Below, one piece after another: positions 1 to 7,337 of a stretch of DNA of 64,000 nucleotides (the first letter of the stretch is position 1; each line of letters begins with the position of its first letter). A program made the translations under genes and the position numbers. The notes under the pieces were generated by a model. The model was not told the DNA's origin. It did not search any database and was given only the letters and a program-made list of their open reading frames with translations. Source of the stretch: Gemmatimonadota bacterium (GTDB taxonomy: Bacteria > Latescibacterota > UBA2968 > UBA8231); assembly GCA_009840005.1 (NCBI GenBank), contig VXOR01000008.1:1-64000 (forward strand), written 5' to 3'.

Positions 1-70
1 TGCAAACCTAAATTTAGCCAAAAAGGATGCCCTCACCTTAAACCGAACTCACGTTTTGTTAGGAGGCTAC

Positions 71-847
71 ATGCACAACCGCATCAAAGACCAATTCGCC
101 GCGGGCAAGCCCGCTTTTGGTACCCAGCTTCGCTTTGGCTCTCCGGCCATTGCCGAACTCTGCGGCCACTCGGGCTTTGACTTTCTCGTCATCGACTCGG
201 AGCACGCGCCGCAGACCCCCACTGGCATCCAGGCGCAATTGCAAGCCATCGGCAATACCCCGGCCACGCCCATCGTCCGCCTGCCGCGCATCGACGAGGA
301 GCAGATTCGCCTCTACCTCGACATGGGTGCGCTGGGCATCCTCGCCCCGTTCGTCAATACCGCCGCCCAAGCCGCAGAAGGTGCGCGCGCCTGCCGCTAT
401 CCTCCGGTTGGCATTCGCGGTTTCGGACCGCATCGGGCGGCCCAGTACGGATTGCGCACTGACGAGTACTTCGCGGAGATAAACGATTTGGTGATATTCA
501 TCGCGTTGATCGAGACGGCCGAGGCGGTTGCCAATATCGACGAAATCCTCGCCGTCGAGGGCGTCGATACGTTCGTCATCGGCCCGGTCGATCTGTCGAT
601 CTCGCTGGGGGTGCCCTTTGACTACGAGGGGTCTGTTTTCCAAGACGCTCAGGCCGAGCTCGCCGCGGCCGCTCGCCGCGCTGGCAAGCCCGCCGGTATC
701 GGGGTCTATCGCTCGGCTAGCGACCCGCAGTCAATCCAACGCGCCATGGACGACGGCTTCTCGCTGATTCTCGCTGGCGGCGATGAGCCGTTTCTCGCGG
801 CTGGCTGCCAACAGATGGCGCGCGTCCGCGCCGACTTGGGGTACTAG
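71..847 (+). CDS. HpcH/HpaI-family aldolase (2-keto-3-deoxy acid aldolase type)
   Basis: Class II pyruvate aldolase of the HpcH/HpaI family, which cleaves 2-keto-3-deoxy sugar acids or related hydroxy-keto acids into pyruvate and an aldehyde in the cytoplasm. The 258-residue length is normal. Family hallmarks are visible: His45 in DSEH, Arg70 after PIV, Glu148 in IET and Asp174 in GPVDLS; the last two are the expected divalent-metal ligands. I chose ATG 71 because AGGAGG lies at 61-66 with ideal spacing; a TTG at 56 would put the ribosome-binding site inside the gene. It leads an operon with a 2-hydroxyacid dehydrogenase (2-bp gap) and an SDR, which suggests degradation of a sugar acid. The exact substrate (rhamnonate, galactarate or another) cannot be read from sequence. 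Confidence 0.9.
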   Translation: MHNRIKDQFAAGKPAFGTQLRFGSPAIAELCGHSGFDFLVIDSEHAPQTPTGIQAQLQAIGNTPATPIVRLPRIDEEQIRLYLDMGALGILAPFVNTAAQAAEGARACRYPPVGIRGFGPHRAAQYGLRTDEYFAEINDLVIFIALIETAEAVANIDEILAVEGVDTFVIGPVDLSISLGVPFDYEGSVFQDAQAELAAAARRAGKPAGIGVYRSASDPQSIQRAMDDGFSLILAGGDEPFLAAGCQQMARVRADLGY

Positions 848-849
848 GT

Positions 850-1839
850 ATGCGACGGCTCGAAGTCCTCTTTCTGCCCCATCCGGTCGCCGCGATCGCC
901 TCGCCTTGGACGACCGACGTGATTGAGGCCGTAAGTGCCCGCCACAATCTCCGCATCTTCGACCGCACCCAGCCAGCCGCGCCGCAAATGGCGGGCATTG
1001 AAGCCATCGTCGATTTAGGGGGTAATATTACCCCGGATCTGCTGGTTGCTGCGGCTGACGCTGGCGTCAAATTCCTCCAAGTCCAGACCACCGGTCTCGA
1101 CCACGTCGATGTCGAAGGGATTCTCAGTACTGGGCTGCTGCTCGCCCATTGCCCCGGACAGCTCAGCAGCGTGGCGTTGGCCCAGAGTGCGATGATGTTC
1201 ATCCTCATGCACGCCCATCGCTACGGAGAGGCGCGGCGGAACTTCGACGCTGGCAAGATGTACGTGCCTACGGGCATTGAGTTGGAGGGCCTGACGCTCG
1301 GCCTGATCGGTTTTGGCGCAAGCGCCCAAGATTTGGCGCGCCGGGCCAAGCCTTTTGGCCTGCGGCTCTTGGCCATCGACATCCGCCCCATTGAAGAGGA
1401 AATCCTCGCCGAGATCCAACCCGAGTTTCTCGGCGGCCCCGAGGACGTCGATCGCGTGGTGGCCGAGAGCGACTACCTGTCGCTGCACCTGCACCTGACG
1501 CCGGAGACTCGGCATACTATCGACGCGCGGCGCATTGGGCTGATGAAGGAGACCGCCTGTTTGATCAACGTGGCCCGAGGGGCGCTCGTTGATGAGGAAG
1601 CCCTGTACGAGGCTTTGGTAGAAGGTCGCTTGAGCGGAGCTGGGCTCGACGTGTTCGCTGAGGAGCCGCCCGACGCTACGGCCCCTGTTTTTCAATTGCC
1701 CAATGTGTTTGCTATGCCCCACACCGCTGGTTCGACCGACGGGACCTCGCGCAAGCGAGCGCGTCTGGCTGCGGACAATCTCGATCGCTACACGCGGGGC
1801 GAGGCGCTCGTGGGGCAAATCACGACTAGATTTACCTGA
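850..1839 (+). CDS. D-isomer-specific 2-hydroxyacid dehydrogenase
   Basis: NAD(P)-dependent oxidoreductase interconverting 2-hydroxy and 2-keto acids (phosphoglycerate/glyoxylate reductase type). The 329 residues show the nucleotide-binding turn GFGASA at about 154-159, in which the usual third Gly is Ala, and the signature around 238-275 with catalytic Arg243 (VARG), Glu272 (AEEPP) and His291 (MPHTAG). The start ATG lies 2 bp after the aldolase stop, so the two are almost certainly co-transcribed and probably coupled. In context it would reduce or oxidise the keto acid or aldehyde produced or consumed by the aldolase; that is inference. Substrate specificity is not predictable. Confidence 0.9.
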   Translation: MRRLEVLFLPHPVAAIASPWTTDVIEAVSARHNLRIFDRTQPAAPQMAGIEAIVDLGGNITPDLLVAAADAGVKFLQVQTTGLDHVDVEGILSTGLLLAHCPGQLSSVALAQSAMMFILMHAHRYGEARRNFDAGKMYVPTGIELEGLTLGLIGFGASAQDLARRAKPFGLRLLAIDIRPIEEEILAEIQPEFLGGPEDVDRVVAESDYLSLHLHLTPETRHTIDARRIGLMKETACLINVARGALVDEEALYEALVEGRLSGAGLDVFAEEPPDATAPVFQLPNVFAMPHTAGSTDGTSRKRARLAADNLDRYTRGEALVGQITTRFT

Positions 1840-1859
1840 ACGTCAGGAGACACCTCGCA

Positions 1860-2543
1860 GTGAATGCACTTATTACAGGTGCCAGTTCCGGCATTGGCGA
1901 GACTATCGCACGGCGGCTAGCGGCGGCTGGGCACCGAGTTGCGCTGATGGCGCGGCGTGTGGATCGGGTGCAGGCTATCGCCGCTGAGTTGGAGGGCGCG
2001 GTAGCGGTGCCGGGCGATGTGGGAATTGTTGCGGATTGCGAAGTTGCGGTGCGGGAGTCAGTGGAGGCGTTTGGGAACCTTGACGCGCTGGTCAATGCGG
2101 CCGGGACTTGGGTAGAGGAGCCGCTTGCCGAGGTCGGCTACGAGGACCTGCGCGCCTTTGTCGATACGGATATAAACGGCGCGTTGCAGATCACGCGTGC
2201 TGCCCTGCCGGCGCTGATGGAAAGCGGCGGACGAATAGTGCATATCAACGGATTACAGGGGTTGATCCGCGCGCGGCCGCCGGTGCTTTATGCAGCCGTT
2301 GAGTCCGCGGTGCGCGGGCTGTGCGAAAGTTTGCGCTGGGAAGTAGCGGAGCAGGGAGTTCACGTCGGCTTAATTACCCTAGGCTCGGTGGCTAGCCCTG
2401 ATCCGATGCCATTGGATGAAGGCGACCGGCGTTGTCGCCTGAGCCGCGATGAAGTTGCCGACGCTGTGTGCTTTGTGTTGGAGCGTCCGCGCGGGGTCAA
2501 TGTCGATGAGTTGGTGCTGACGCCGCTGGGGCAGCAGTGGTGA
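1860..2543 (+). CDS. SDR-family protein with altered catalytic residues
   Basis: Short-chain dehydrogenase/reductase fold of 227 residues. The cofactor motif TGASSGIG (about 6-13) and NAAG (79-82) are intact, so a Rossmann fold binding NAD(P) is likely. The catalytic tetrad is not standard: Tyr144 is present, but the Lys expected four residues later is Glu148 (YAAVE), and the Ser usually found in the preceding strand is replaced by Asn-Gly (HINGLQG). Start is GTG 1860, supported by AGGAGA at 1845-1850. It is the third gene of the aldolase operon. Either a non-canonical SDR, a binding or regulatory protein, or a degenerating enzyme. It is probably cytoplasmic. Confidence 0.8.
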   Translation: MNALITGASSGIGETIARRLAAAGHRVALMARRVDRVQAIAAELEGAVAVPGDVGIVADCEVAVRESVEAFGNLDALVNAAGTWVEEPLAEVGYEDLRAFVDTDINGALQITRAALPALMESGGRIVHINGLQGLIRARPPVLYAAVESAVRGLCESLRWEVAEQGVHVGLITLGSVASPDPMPLDEGDRRCRLSRDEVADAVCFVLERPRGVNVDELVLTPLGQQW

Positions 2544-2609
2544 TATGCTTGAAATTTATAACCGACTGTGCGACGGGCCGCTTTTTGGAGATGGAGGGAG
2601 GATTGAATA

Positions 2610-2867
2610 TTACCGATAATGGTATCGGCAAGAAATGATTTCTATGCTCCCATCGCTTACCCTATAGACTAAGCGATGGGCCCCGTCTATACGTCTGGAC
2701 CAACAGCCCGCATAATCGAATCTTAGCGGCTTGGGATTTCCTATGCCGCTAAATGGATTTCGTTCTATATCTTCGAGGAGACTTAGGATTTTTCGTGATG
2801 TTGAGGGGTTTGTTGAAGCCCAATAACGTAGGTCTTTAAGCGCACTCTCTTTAAATACCAAGTTCAT
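2610..2867 (-). CDS. yoeB: YoeB-type toxin (Txe/YoeB family)
   Basis: Ribosome-dependent mRNA interferase of the RelE/YoeB superfamily. The 85 residues align end to end with E. coli YoeB: the WSRRI segment (56-60), catalytic Arg65 in HRLVY and the C-terminal SCRYHY with His83 and Tyr84 are all present. The general-base Glu46 of E. coli YoeB (PEPL) is Lys46 here (PKPL), a change expected to weaken or alter cleavage. The gene starts inside the 3' end of the upstream antitoxin (17-bp overlap), the normal antitoxin-first order for this family. The pair is a stand-alone module between the sugar-acid operon and a DUF2283 gene. Confidence 0.9.
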   Translation of the reverse strand: MNLVFKESALKDLRYWASTNPSTSRKILSLLEDIERNPFSGIGNPKPLRFDYAGCWSRRIDGAHRLVYRVSDGSIEIISCRYHYR

Positions 2868-3087
2868 TTCGTAAAGACTTTATACTGTCGAAACATTTGC
2901 TTTTGCTCGGATCTTCGTTAAGAGCTTCTTGCAAGCGGCGAGCATTAGCTGGTGAACTCAGCAAGTATGCTGTTTCCGAGTAAGATTCAAGCTCTCTTAC
3001 ACGAGCTTCTAGACTTTGGACCTGCTCTACTAATAGAGCTATGTCCTTATGGTCCTTACGGTCCTTGTGGCCCTTGTGAATTTCCAT
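2851..3087 (-). CDS. YefM/Phd-like antitoxin with unusual N-terminus
   Basis: Partner of the YoeB toxin. The C-terminal part (ETAYLLSSPANARRLQEAL) is the toxin-neutralising segment seen in YefM antitoxins. The usual N-terminal Phd/YefM DNA-binding fold is not recognisable; instead there is a charged low-complexity stretch HKGHKDRKDHKD followed by a short heptad-like helix rich in Leu, Val and Glu. I chose ATG 3087 (78 residues) because AAGGAG precedes it on the minus strand; an upstream in-frame start at 3165 lacks this support. The gene precedes and overlaps the toxin, so expression is coupled. How such an antitoxin represses its own promoter, if it does, is unclear. Confidence 0.75.
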   Translation of the reverse strand: MEIHKGHKDRKDHKDIALLVEQVQSLEARVRELESYSETAYLLSSPANARRLQEALNEDPSKSKCFDSIKSLRNELGI

Positions 3088-3262
3088 GATTTCTCCTTGC
3101 ACAGAAGCGTACAAGAAGAGCCTCCTTTTGTCAATATTAGTGTTCTTCTCATTATCTATTACCATATTAAGCAGAAAATCACTCGGCCCATGAAACTGCC
3201 ATCGCCTCGTTTTCTTCTGTACTCAGTGGAGAAACTGAGGGATATACTTAATTGCCATACGC

Positions 3263-3511
3263 TTACGTTGGTACGCGAGTAGAGGCATCCAACACTGTAA
3301 CGCCCACTAGCTGGCTATCCCGATAGCGCAACAGGAGGCCCTCATCGGTCAGGGTTGTATCCGTAGCCTGCTGCGGACGTGCGAAGCTGATGTAGAGCAC
3401 GTCCGCCTCTTGGTCGTAGTCCACCCAAAAACGCGAGGCGGGAAAATCGAGCAGGAAAGGTACGGCCTGCGCGAGCGCGAGCTCATGGTCAGGAGTTAGG
3501 GCTGCTTCCAT
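3263..3511 (-). CDS. DUF2283 family protein
   Basis: Small 82-residue protein of the DUF2283 family. The core VDYDQEADVLYISF, then a turn, then LLLRYRDSQLVGVTVLDAS matches this family, whose members are often found near toxin-antitoxin or mobile genes but have no firmly established role. It is cytoplasmic by composition, with no signal or membrane segment. It ends about 100 bp from the YefM antitoxin region and starts just downstream of the desaturase stop on the same strand (15-bp gap), so it may be read through from the desaturase transcript. Function unknown. Confidence 0.75.
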   Translation of the reverse strand: MEAALTPDHELALAQAVPFLLDFPASRFWVDYDQEADVLYISFARPQQATDTTLTDEGLLLRYRDSQLVGVTVLDASTRVPT

Positions 3512-3526
3512 ACAAAAGGCCCCGCC

Positions 3527-4540
3527 TCAAGCCGCGACGGGCGTAGGCAATTCCGGTACGTATTCGTATCCTGGCTCGGCCTTTTGTCGTTCGAGAATGG
3601 CGGCGATTTCCGTCCACGCCTCGTACAGTCCCTGCGGACAGTGCGGCAGGTCGCTTTTGATGGCTGCGTGTAGCTTGCCGAGCCGATAGCACGGCACGCC
3701 GGCGTACATGTGGTGTTCGATGTGGTAGTTCATGTGCCAGTAGAGGAAGCGGAAGAACGGATTCAAGATGACCGTGCGGGTGCAGAGCCGAAAGTCCGGC
3801 ACGTCGTCCTGCAAGCCGATGTGCTGGGTGTTGTTGCACAAAAACAGCAACCAGCCGCCGTAGAACGGAGCTAGCGTAATGAGCACTGGCACCATCCACA
3901 GGCCGAAGTACAAGGATACCGCCACGATTAGGGCGTGTCCCACTAGCAAGAAGCGATCCCAGCGAATGAGCCGTCGCCGCTTGTCTGGGTCCGACTCGGG
4001 AAAAATCGCCAGCTCCCATTCGCCCTCTAATTTCCCGCGTGCCCGCCGCCAAGTCGCCTTGTAGCGCGCGTACAAGCCCCACGGATTTACAACGGCACTC
4101 TTGAGAAAATCCACGAATCGCAATTGGGCCGGCAGGACCACTTCGAGATCGTCGGGCGGGTGCAGGGTGTACTTGTGGTGCTCGGCGTGACTGGTCCAGA
4201 AGTGGATGTGGTTGTACGCGCCGAGAAAGCTGAACACGCGCAGGAAGAAGTAGTTGAGGAATTTGCTCTTGAAGACCGTGGAATGACACAATTCGTGGAA
4301 GCCGTTGAGCAAAAAGGCGTAGAACGTGCCGTGGAAGAAGAGAATCAGCAGCAACCACGGCAGGGCCAAGTGCTCGGCCGCGTACCAAGCTCCCGCGCCC
4401 GTCGCCGCCAACAGACCCAGATGCCCCAGCGTTTGTAGTAGGCCCCAAAAGTCGCTGCGCTGGTTGAGCGCAGCGAGCGTCTCGCGCGGCAAAGGGCACC
4501 GATACCAGTTTATTTTGCGCTGGTTTTTTGTCATTTCCAT
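3527..4540 (-). CDS. Membrane fatty-acid desaturase
   Basis: Integral-membrane di-iron desaturase/hydroxylase of the FA_desaturase family, 337 residues from ATG 4540. That start is supported by GAGGAG a few bases upstream and by the MTKNQRK basic N-terminus; the longer open frame to 4705 runs through a dispersed repeat and is rejected. The three histidine boxes are present: HELCH, HAEHH and HIEHH near the C-terminus, separated by hydrophobic membrane spans. The enzyme would introduce a double bond or hydroxyl in acyl chains or a related lipid using O2 and an electron donor. No ferredoxin or reductase gene is adjacent. Regio-specificity cannot be predicted; a carotenoid or alkane substrate is not excluded. 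Confidence 0.88.
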   Translation of the reverse strand: MEMTKNQRKINWYRCPLPRETLAALNQRSDFWGLLQTLGHLGLLAATGAGAWYAAEHLALPWLLLILFFHGTFYAFLLNGFHELCHSTVFKSKFLNYFFLRVFSFLGAYNHIHFWTSHAEHHKYTLHPPDDLEVVLPAQLRFVDFLKSAVVNPWGLYARYKATWRRARGKLEGEWELAIFPESDPDKRRRLIRWDRFLLVGHALIVAVSLYFGLWMVPVLITLAPFYGGWLLFLCNNTQHIGLQDDVPDFRLCTRTVILNPFFRFLYWHMNYHIEHHMYAGVPCYRLGKLHAAIKSDLPHCPQGLYEAWTEIAAILERQKAEPGYEYVPELPTPVAA

Positions 4541-4612
4541 GGCGAGTTCTCCTCTAAAAAAGCTAGCCTTACTGTCGCAATTTTGCGCTGGCTGGGCAAA
4601 TTTTAGGTATGG

Positions 4613-4706
4613 GATGCTTCGACTCCGCTTCGCTCCGCTCAGCATGACTGGAACGAGTACCGCCAGCTTGTCATGCTGAGCGGCCACGTAGTGGTGGCGA
4701 AGCATC
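4613..4706. repeat. Dispersed ATGCTTCG palindrome, copy 1
   Basis: Long imperfect inverted repeat: left arm GATGCTTCGACTCCGCTTCG from 4613, right arm ending CGAAGCATC at 4706. The right arm is interrupted by a few unmatched bases (4682-4697). The same palindrome recurs at 39381-39461 and 43503-43586. It lies in the 5' region of the desaturase and would form a stable hairpin in RNA. Confidence 0.85.
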
Positions 4707-4761
4707 TCCTACTCATTAGGATCAAGCAGCACCAACGCCTGAACTCTGAGTAAAGTCCGCG

Positions 4762-5496
4762 CTACAAGTGCCCCTTCCTTATATCCTCGACGATGCGAAC
4801 TAGCACCTCGACTGCAGCGTTGATGAAGCGCTCTCCCTTTTCGGCGGACCCAAAGGTGGGGTCGCCGTAAGTGCCTTGGTCGGTCGATTGGTGGATCCAG
4901 CGGTAGCGGGAGACTTGGCTGGCGCGCTCAGACTGCGGAGGGTGGCCGTCCTTTTGCAGGCGATCTGCTTTGACCCACTCGGGATGTAGGGCCATCATCA
5001 CCGAAGTCTCCATCTCGCCCGCGTGCCCCCAACCGTGGGGTCCTGCCTCTCTGATCTCACCCAACTCGTCGTAGGCAAACCAAGAGGTGCCATAGATTCT
5101 CGCATCGGGGCACTTCTCCATCAGGCGCTGGAGGGAGACGTTCATATTGGGGACATTGCCGCCGTGGCCGTTGACGATGAGGATTTTGTCGAAGTCGGCG
5201 TGGACCATGCTGCTGACGGTATCGACGATCATGTTGATGTGGGTCTCTGATTGGGCGGTTATCGTGCCCTTAAACCGCAGGTGGTGCGGGGAATAGCCGA
5301 GCCACTGCGCCGGGAGACAGAGGACCTGATCGGGAATTTCCGCGTCGAGGCGATCGACGATAGCGGCGACCTCGGCGGTGTCCGTTATAAACGGCAGATG
5401 CGGCCCGTGCTGTTCAAACGCCGCTATGGGATATACGACTACTGTATCTCTGGATACCTGCTCCAAGTCGGGCCAGGTGAGTTCAGCTAGTTTCAC
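4762..5496 (-). CDS. Creatininase-family amidohydrolase
   Basis: Metal-dependent amidohydrolase of the creatininase family, which opens cyclic amides (creatinine) or hydrolyses formamide-type bonds in several pathways. From GTG 5496 the protein is 244 residues, the usual length; TGGGGGA lies just upstream and the gap to the preceding PhyH stop is 2 bp. Conserved metal-site motifs are visible: the EQHGPHLPF segment near the N-terminus, a following TDT with Asp, NGHGGN in the middle and GHAGEMETS later. The longer open frame to 5682 only overlaps PhyH and is rejected. It is the last gene of the RraA-PhyH-creatininase operon, so it probably acts on an amide produced in that pathway; the substrate is unknown. 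Confidence 0.88.
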   Translation of the reverse strand: MKLAELTWPDLEQVSRDTVVVYPIAAFEQHGPHLPFITDTAEVAAIVDRLDAEIPDQVLCLPAQWLGYSPHHLRFKGTITAQSETHINMIVDTVSSMVHADFDKILIVNGHGGNVPNMNVSLQRLMEKCPDARIYGTSWFAYDELGEIREAGPHGWGHAGEMETSVMMALHPEWVKADRLQKDGHPPQSERASQVSRYRWIHQSTDQGTYGDPTFGSAEKGERFINAAVEVLVRIVEDIRKGHL

Positions 5497-5498
5497 GA

Positions 5499-6374
5499 TT
5501 AGTTCCCCCAGCGGTCTGGATTGATGCCCGGTGCGTCGCGCTGCATGCCTTGGGGTTTGTGGACTTGTTTCCACTCCTTGCCGGTGGTGTTGCGGCTTTG
5601 GAGAAAAGGTTTGGCCACGGCTGGCGCATTCTCCACCCATTTCGAATTCCACTCGTCCATCGGCTGAACTGGCCCCGCCCAAGCTGGCCGGTAGCCGAAC
5701 TGGATCAGTTCCCGAGGGGCCAAGTCCCTGTTGGGATGGGTGCCGTGGAAGAGGAGGGCGGGTATCATGACGACCGAACCAGCCTTGGCACAGAGCGTGA
5801 TTTCCTGCGGGTGCGAGACATAGCGCACGTACGGGTTGGCTTGGGCGTGGAACGAGAGATGGGAGCGCGGGATGAGCCGGAAGGGCGCACGCTCGGGCGG
5901 CAGGTCGTCGAGGTAGTAGAGCACCCGTAACAGGCGCGGCGAAGAGCCTTCAAAGCCAAAGATCGACGAGCCGAATGGCTGGCCGTCAGTGTGCATTGAA
6001 ATGCCCGGCGAGCCGGAAAGGGTGCGGGTAAAAAGCCCGTGCGTGAAGACGATGTCCGGCCCCATGAGCGCTTGGAGGAATTCCGCGATGGGCGGATAGC
6101 CGATCAACTCGGCTACCAACCGGCTCGTGCACTGGGGCTCGTGGTGGACGGTTTGGGCCTTGCTGTAGTCCTTGTGCGTCATCGGCAGGTCCTGCAGCTC
6201 GGCCTTTAGCTCGGCAATGTGCTCGGCGTCGAGCACATCCGGCATGAGCACGTAACCCTCCATTTCGAGATGGCGGATCTGCTGGCTCAGGGAGAAAGCG
6301 GCAAAATCGGTCTCATCGACCGTCATAAAGCCGATTTCTTCTTTGGGATCAATTTTTACGGTGGTGGTCTCCAT
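5499..6374 (-). CDS. Phytanoyl-CoA dioxygenase (PhyH) family protein
   Basis: Fe(II)/2-oxoglutarate-dependent oxygenase of the PhyH family, 291 residues. The facial triad is intact: His128-x-Asp130 in MHTDGQ and distal His210 in FHGTHPN, with Arg221 as the probable 2-oxoglutarate carboxylate ligand. Start ATG 6374 is preceded by GGAGG. It sits between an RraA-family gene upstream and a creatininase 2 bp downstream on the same strand, so the three are probably co-transcribed. Family members hydroxylate acyl-CoAs, amino acids, natural products or small acids; the native substrate cannot be predicted. It is expected to be active, unlike the HxG relative encoded across the divergent promoter. Confidence 0.88.
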   Translation of the reverse strand: METTTVKIDPKEEIGFMTVDETDFAAFSLSQQIRHLEMEGYVLMPDVLDAEHIAELKAELQDLPMTHKDYSKAQTVHHEPQCTSRLVAELIGYPPIAEFLQALMGPDIVFTHGLFTRTLSGSPGISMHTDGQPFGSSIFGFEGSSPRLLRVLYYLDDLPPERAPFRLIPRSHLSFHAQANPYVRYVSHPQEITLCAKAGSVVMIPALLFHGTHPNRDLAPRELIQFGYRPAWAGPVQPMDEWNSKWVENAPAVAKPFLQSRNTTGKEWKQVHKPQGMQRDAPGINPDRWGN

Positions 6375-6428
6375 AGTGTCCTCCTTTGGGCGGCGCTACT
6401 CGCTACGACGACTGGCGGGCGGCGATGA

Positions 6429-6453
6429 GGGCAACCACAAGGGTTGCCCCTAC
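6429..6453. repeat. Dispersed 25-bp GGGCAACC hairpin repeat
   Basis: A 25-bp imperfect palindrome starting GGGCAACCACAAGGGTTGCC and ending CCTAC. It is identical to 25492-25516 inside a MITE-like element. The minus-strand stop codon of the RraA gene (6450-6452) lies within it, so the repeat defines that gene's present C-terminus. Confidence 0.85.
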
Positions 6454-7112
6454 GTACGCGACTCTCGCCACTTGGCGAGGGAAAAGTCGTCTGAATCGTA
6501 CAGGGCGAAAATTTTCGCTTCCTTGTCCCGCACTTCTGCGGCCAATTCCAACACTTCCTCGGCGTGCTCCAGCGGAATGCGCACGCAGCCGTCGCCATCG
6601 CCGAAGATCAGGTCTCCCGGCCGAATCCGCACCGACCCTACGGTAATTGGCGCGTTGACCCGCGTCGCGTTGAATACGCCGTGCCCTGGCACCGTCCCCC
6701 AAGCGAAGATCGGCAGCCCGACCCGGCGGATCCCCTCCAAGTCGCGCACTGTTCCATCGACAACGGCTCCCACTGCGCCTAGCCGCTGGTGCAGCCGCGC
6801 CATGCCGTCGCCAAAACTGGCTCCGCGCCCGGGACGCGAGTCCACGTCCTTCATCACTGCGAACACGGGCCCTTCCATGGCGTCGATTGCCTCGTAGTAC
6901 CCGTCCCAAGGGACTGCTACGGAGTCCGGGTCGTTGGTTGTTACTTCCGCGGTCACTGCATAGCCGATGACCGGACCCAATTCCGGCAGCAGATAGTGAA
7001 TTCGGTGGTCGGTGTACTCTTCGTTGGGCAGGCCGCACTTTAACACGATGGCGTTGAAAATCGTCGGCGAGTCGAATTCCTTAAAGGCGTCTAGTACTTC
7101 GGGTTTGATCAT
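6450..7112 (-). CDS. RraA-family protein (HMG aldolase-like)
   Basis: RraA/4-hydroxy-4-methyl-2-oxoglutarate aldolase family, 220 residues from ATG 7112. The substrate and metal-binding signature is visible as GDGMARLHQRLGAVG followed by VVDGTVRDLEGI, in which the Arg-Asp pair would position the pyruvate enolate and divalent metal. Members are either class II pyruvate aldolases/oxaloacetate decarboxylases or RNase E inhibitors; in a catabolic operon with PhyH and creatininase an aldolase or decarboxylase role is more likely. AAGGAG occurs upstream of the chosen start; the open frame to 7235 has no such support. The stop codon is supplied by a dispersed repeat, so the last few residues may be non-native. 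Confidence 0.87.
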   Translation of the reverse strand: MIKPEVLDAFKEFDSPTIFNAIVLKCGLPNEEYTDHRIHYLLPELGPVIGYAVTAEVTTNDPDSVAVPWDGYYEAIDAMEGPVFAVMKDVDSRPGRGASFGDGMARLHQRLGAVGAVVDGTVRDLEGIRRVGLPIFAWGTVPGHGVFNATRVNAPITVGSVRIRPGDLIFGDGDGCVRIPLEHAEEVLELAAEVRDKEAKIFALYDSDDFSLAKWRESRT

Positions 7113-7337
7113 AGAGAGTTTGCTCCTTTTTGCAATGGCGCGATTAGCTGCTGATTCCAAACAATTAGCGGACTCAACGCGTTGGTCCAAGGGAATAGAG
7201 CGCATTCGCACGGTGATTGTCAAACCGCACTGCACGGGCAGCGGCGCGTTGTCTTCTGCCCAAGACTGGATTGACGCCCGCGCAAGACCTATACTTTCTC
7301 GCCGCCCTAACGATCACTCATCAAACTGGAGGATTCC
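7113..7337. promoter_or_regulatory. Divergent promoter region
   Basis: Intergenic stretch of 225 bp between the minus-strand RraA operon and the plus-strand GH32 operon. Both transcription units must start here. It contains a short AACGCGTT palindrome near 7177, but I cannot assign operator or promoter boxes. No regulator gene is adjacent. Confidence 0.5.

Noticed and set aside
59..643. 194-codon antisense frame over the HpcH aldolase
   Set aside because: It is a minus-strand shadow of a well-supported gene with no ribosome site and no family match.
3489..4499. 336-codon open frame antisense to the desaturase
   Set aside because: It overlaps the strongly supported desaturase in another frame, has no ribosome site or recognisable domain and is a product of GC-rich codon bias.
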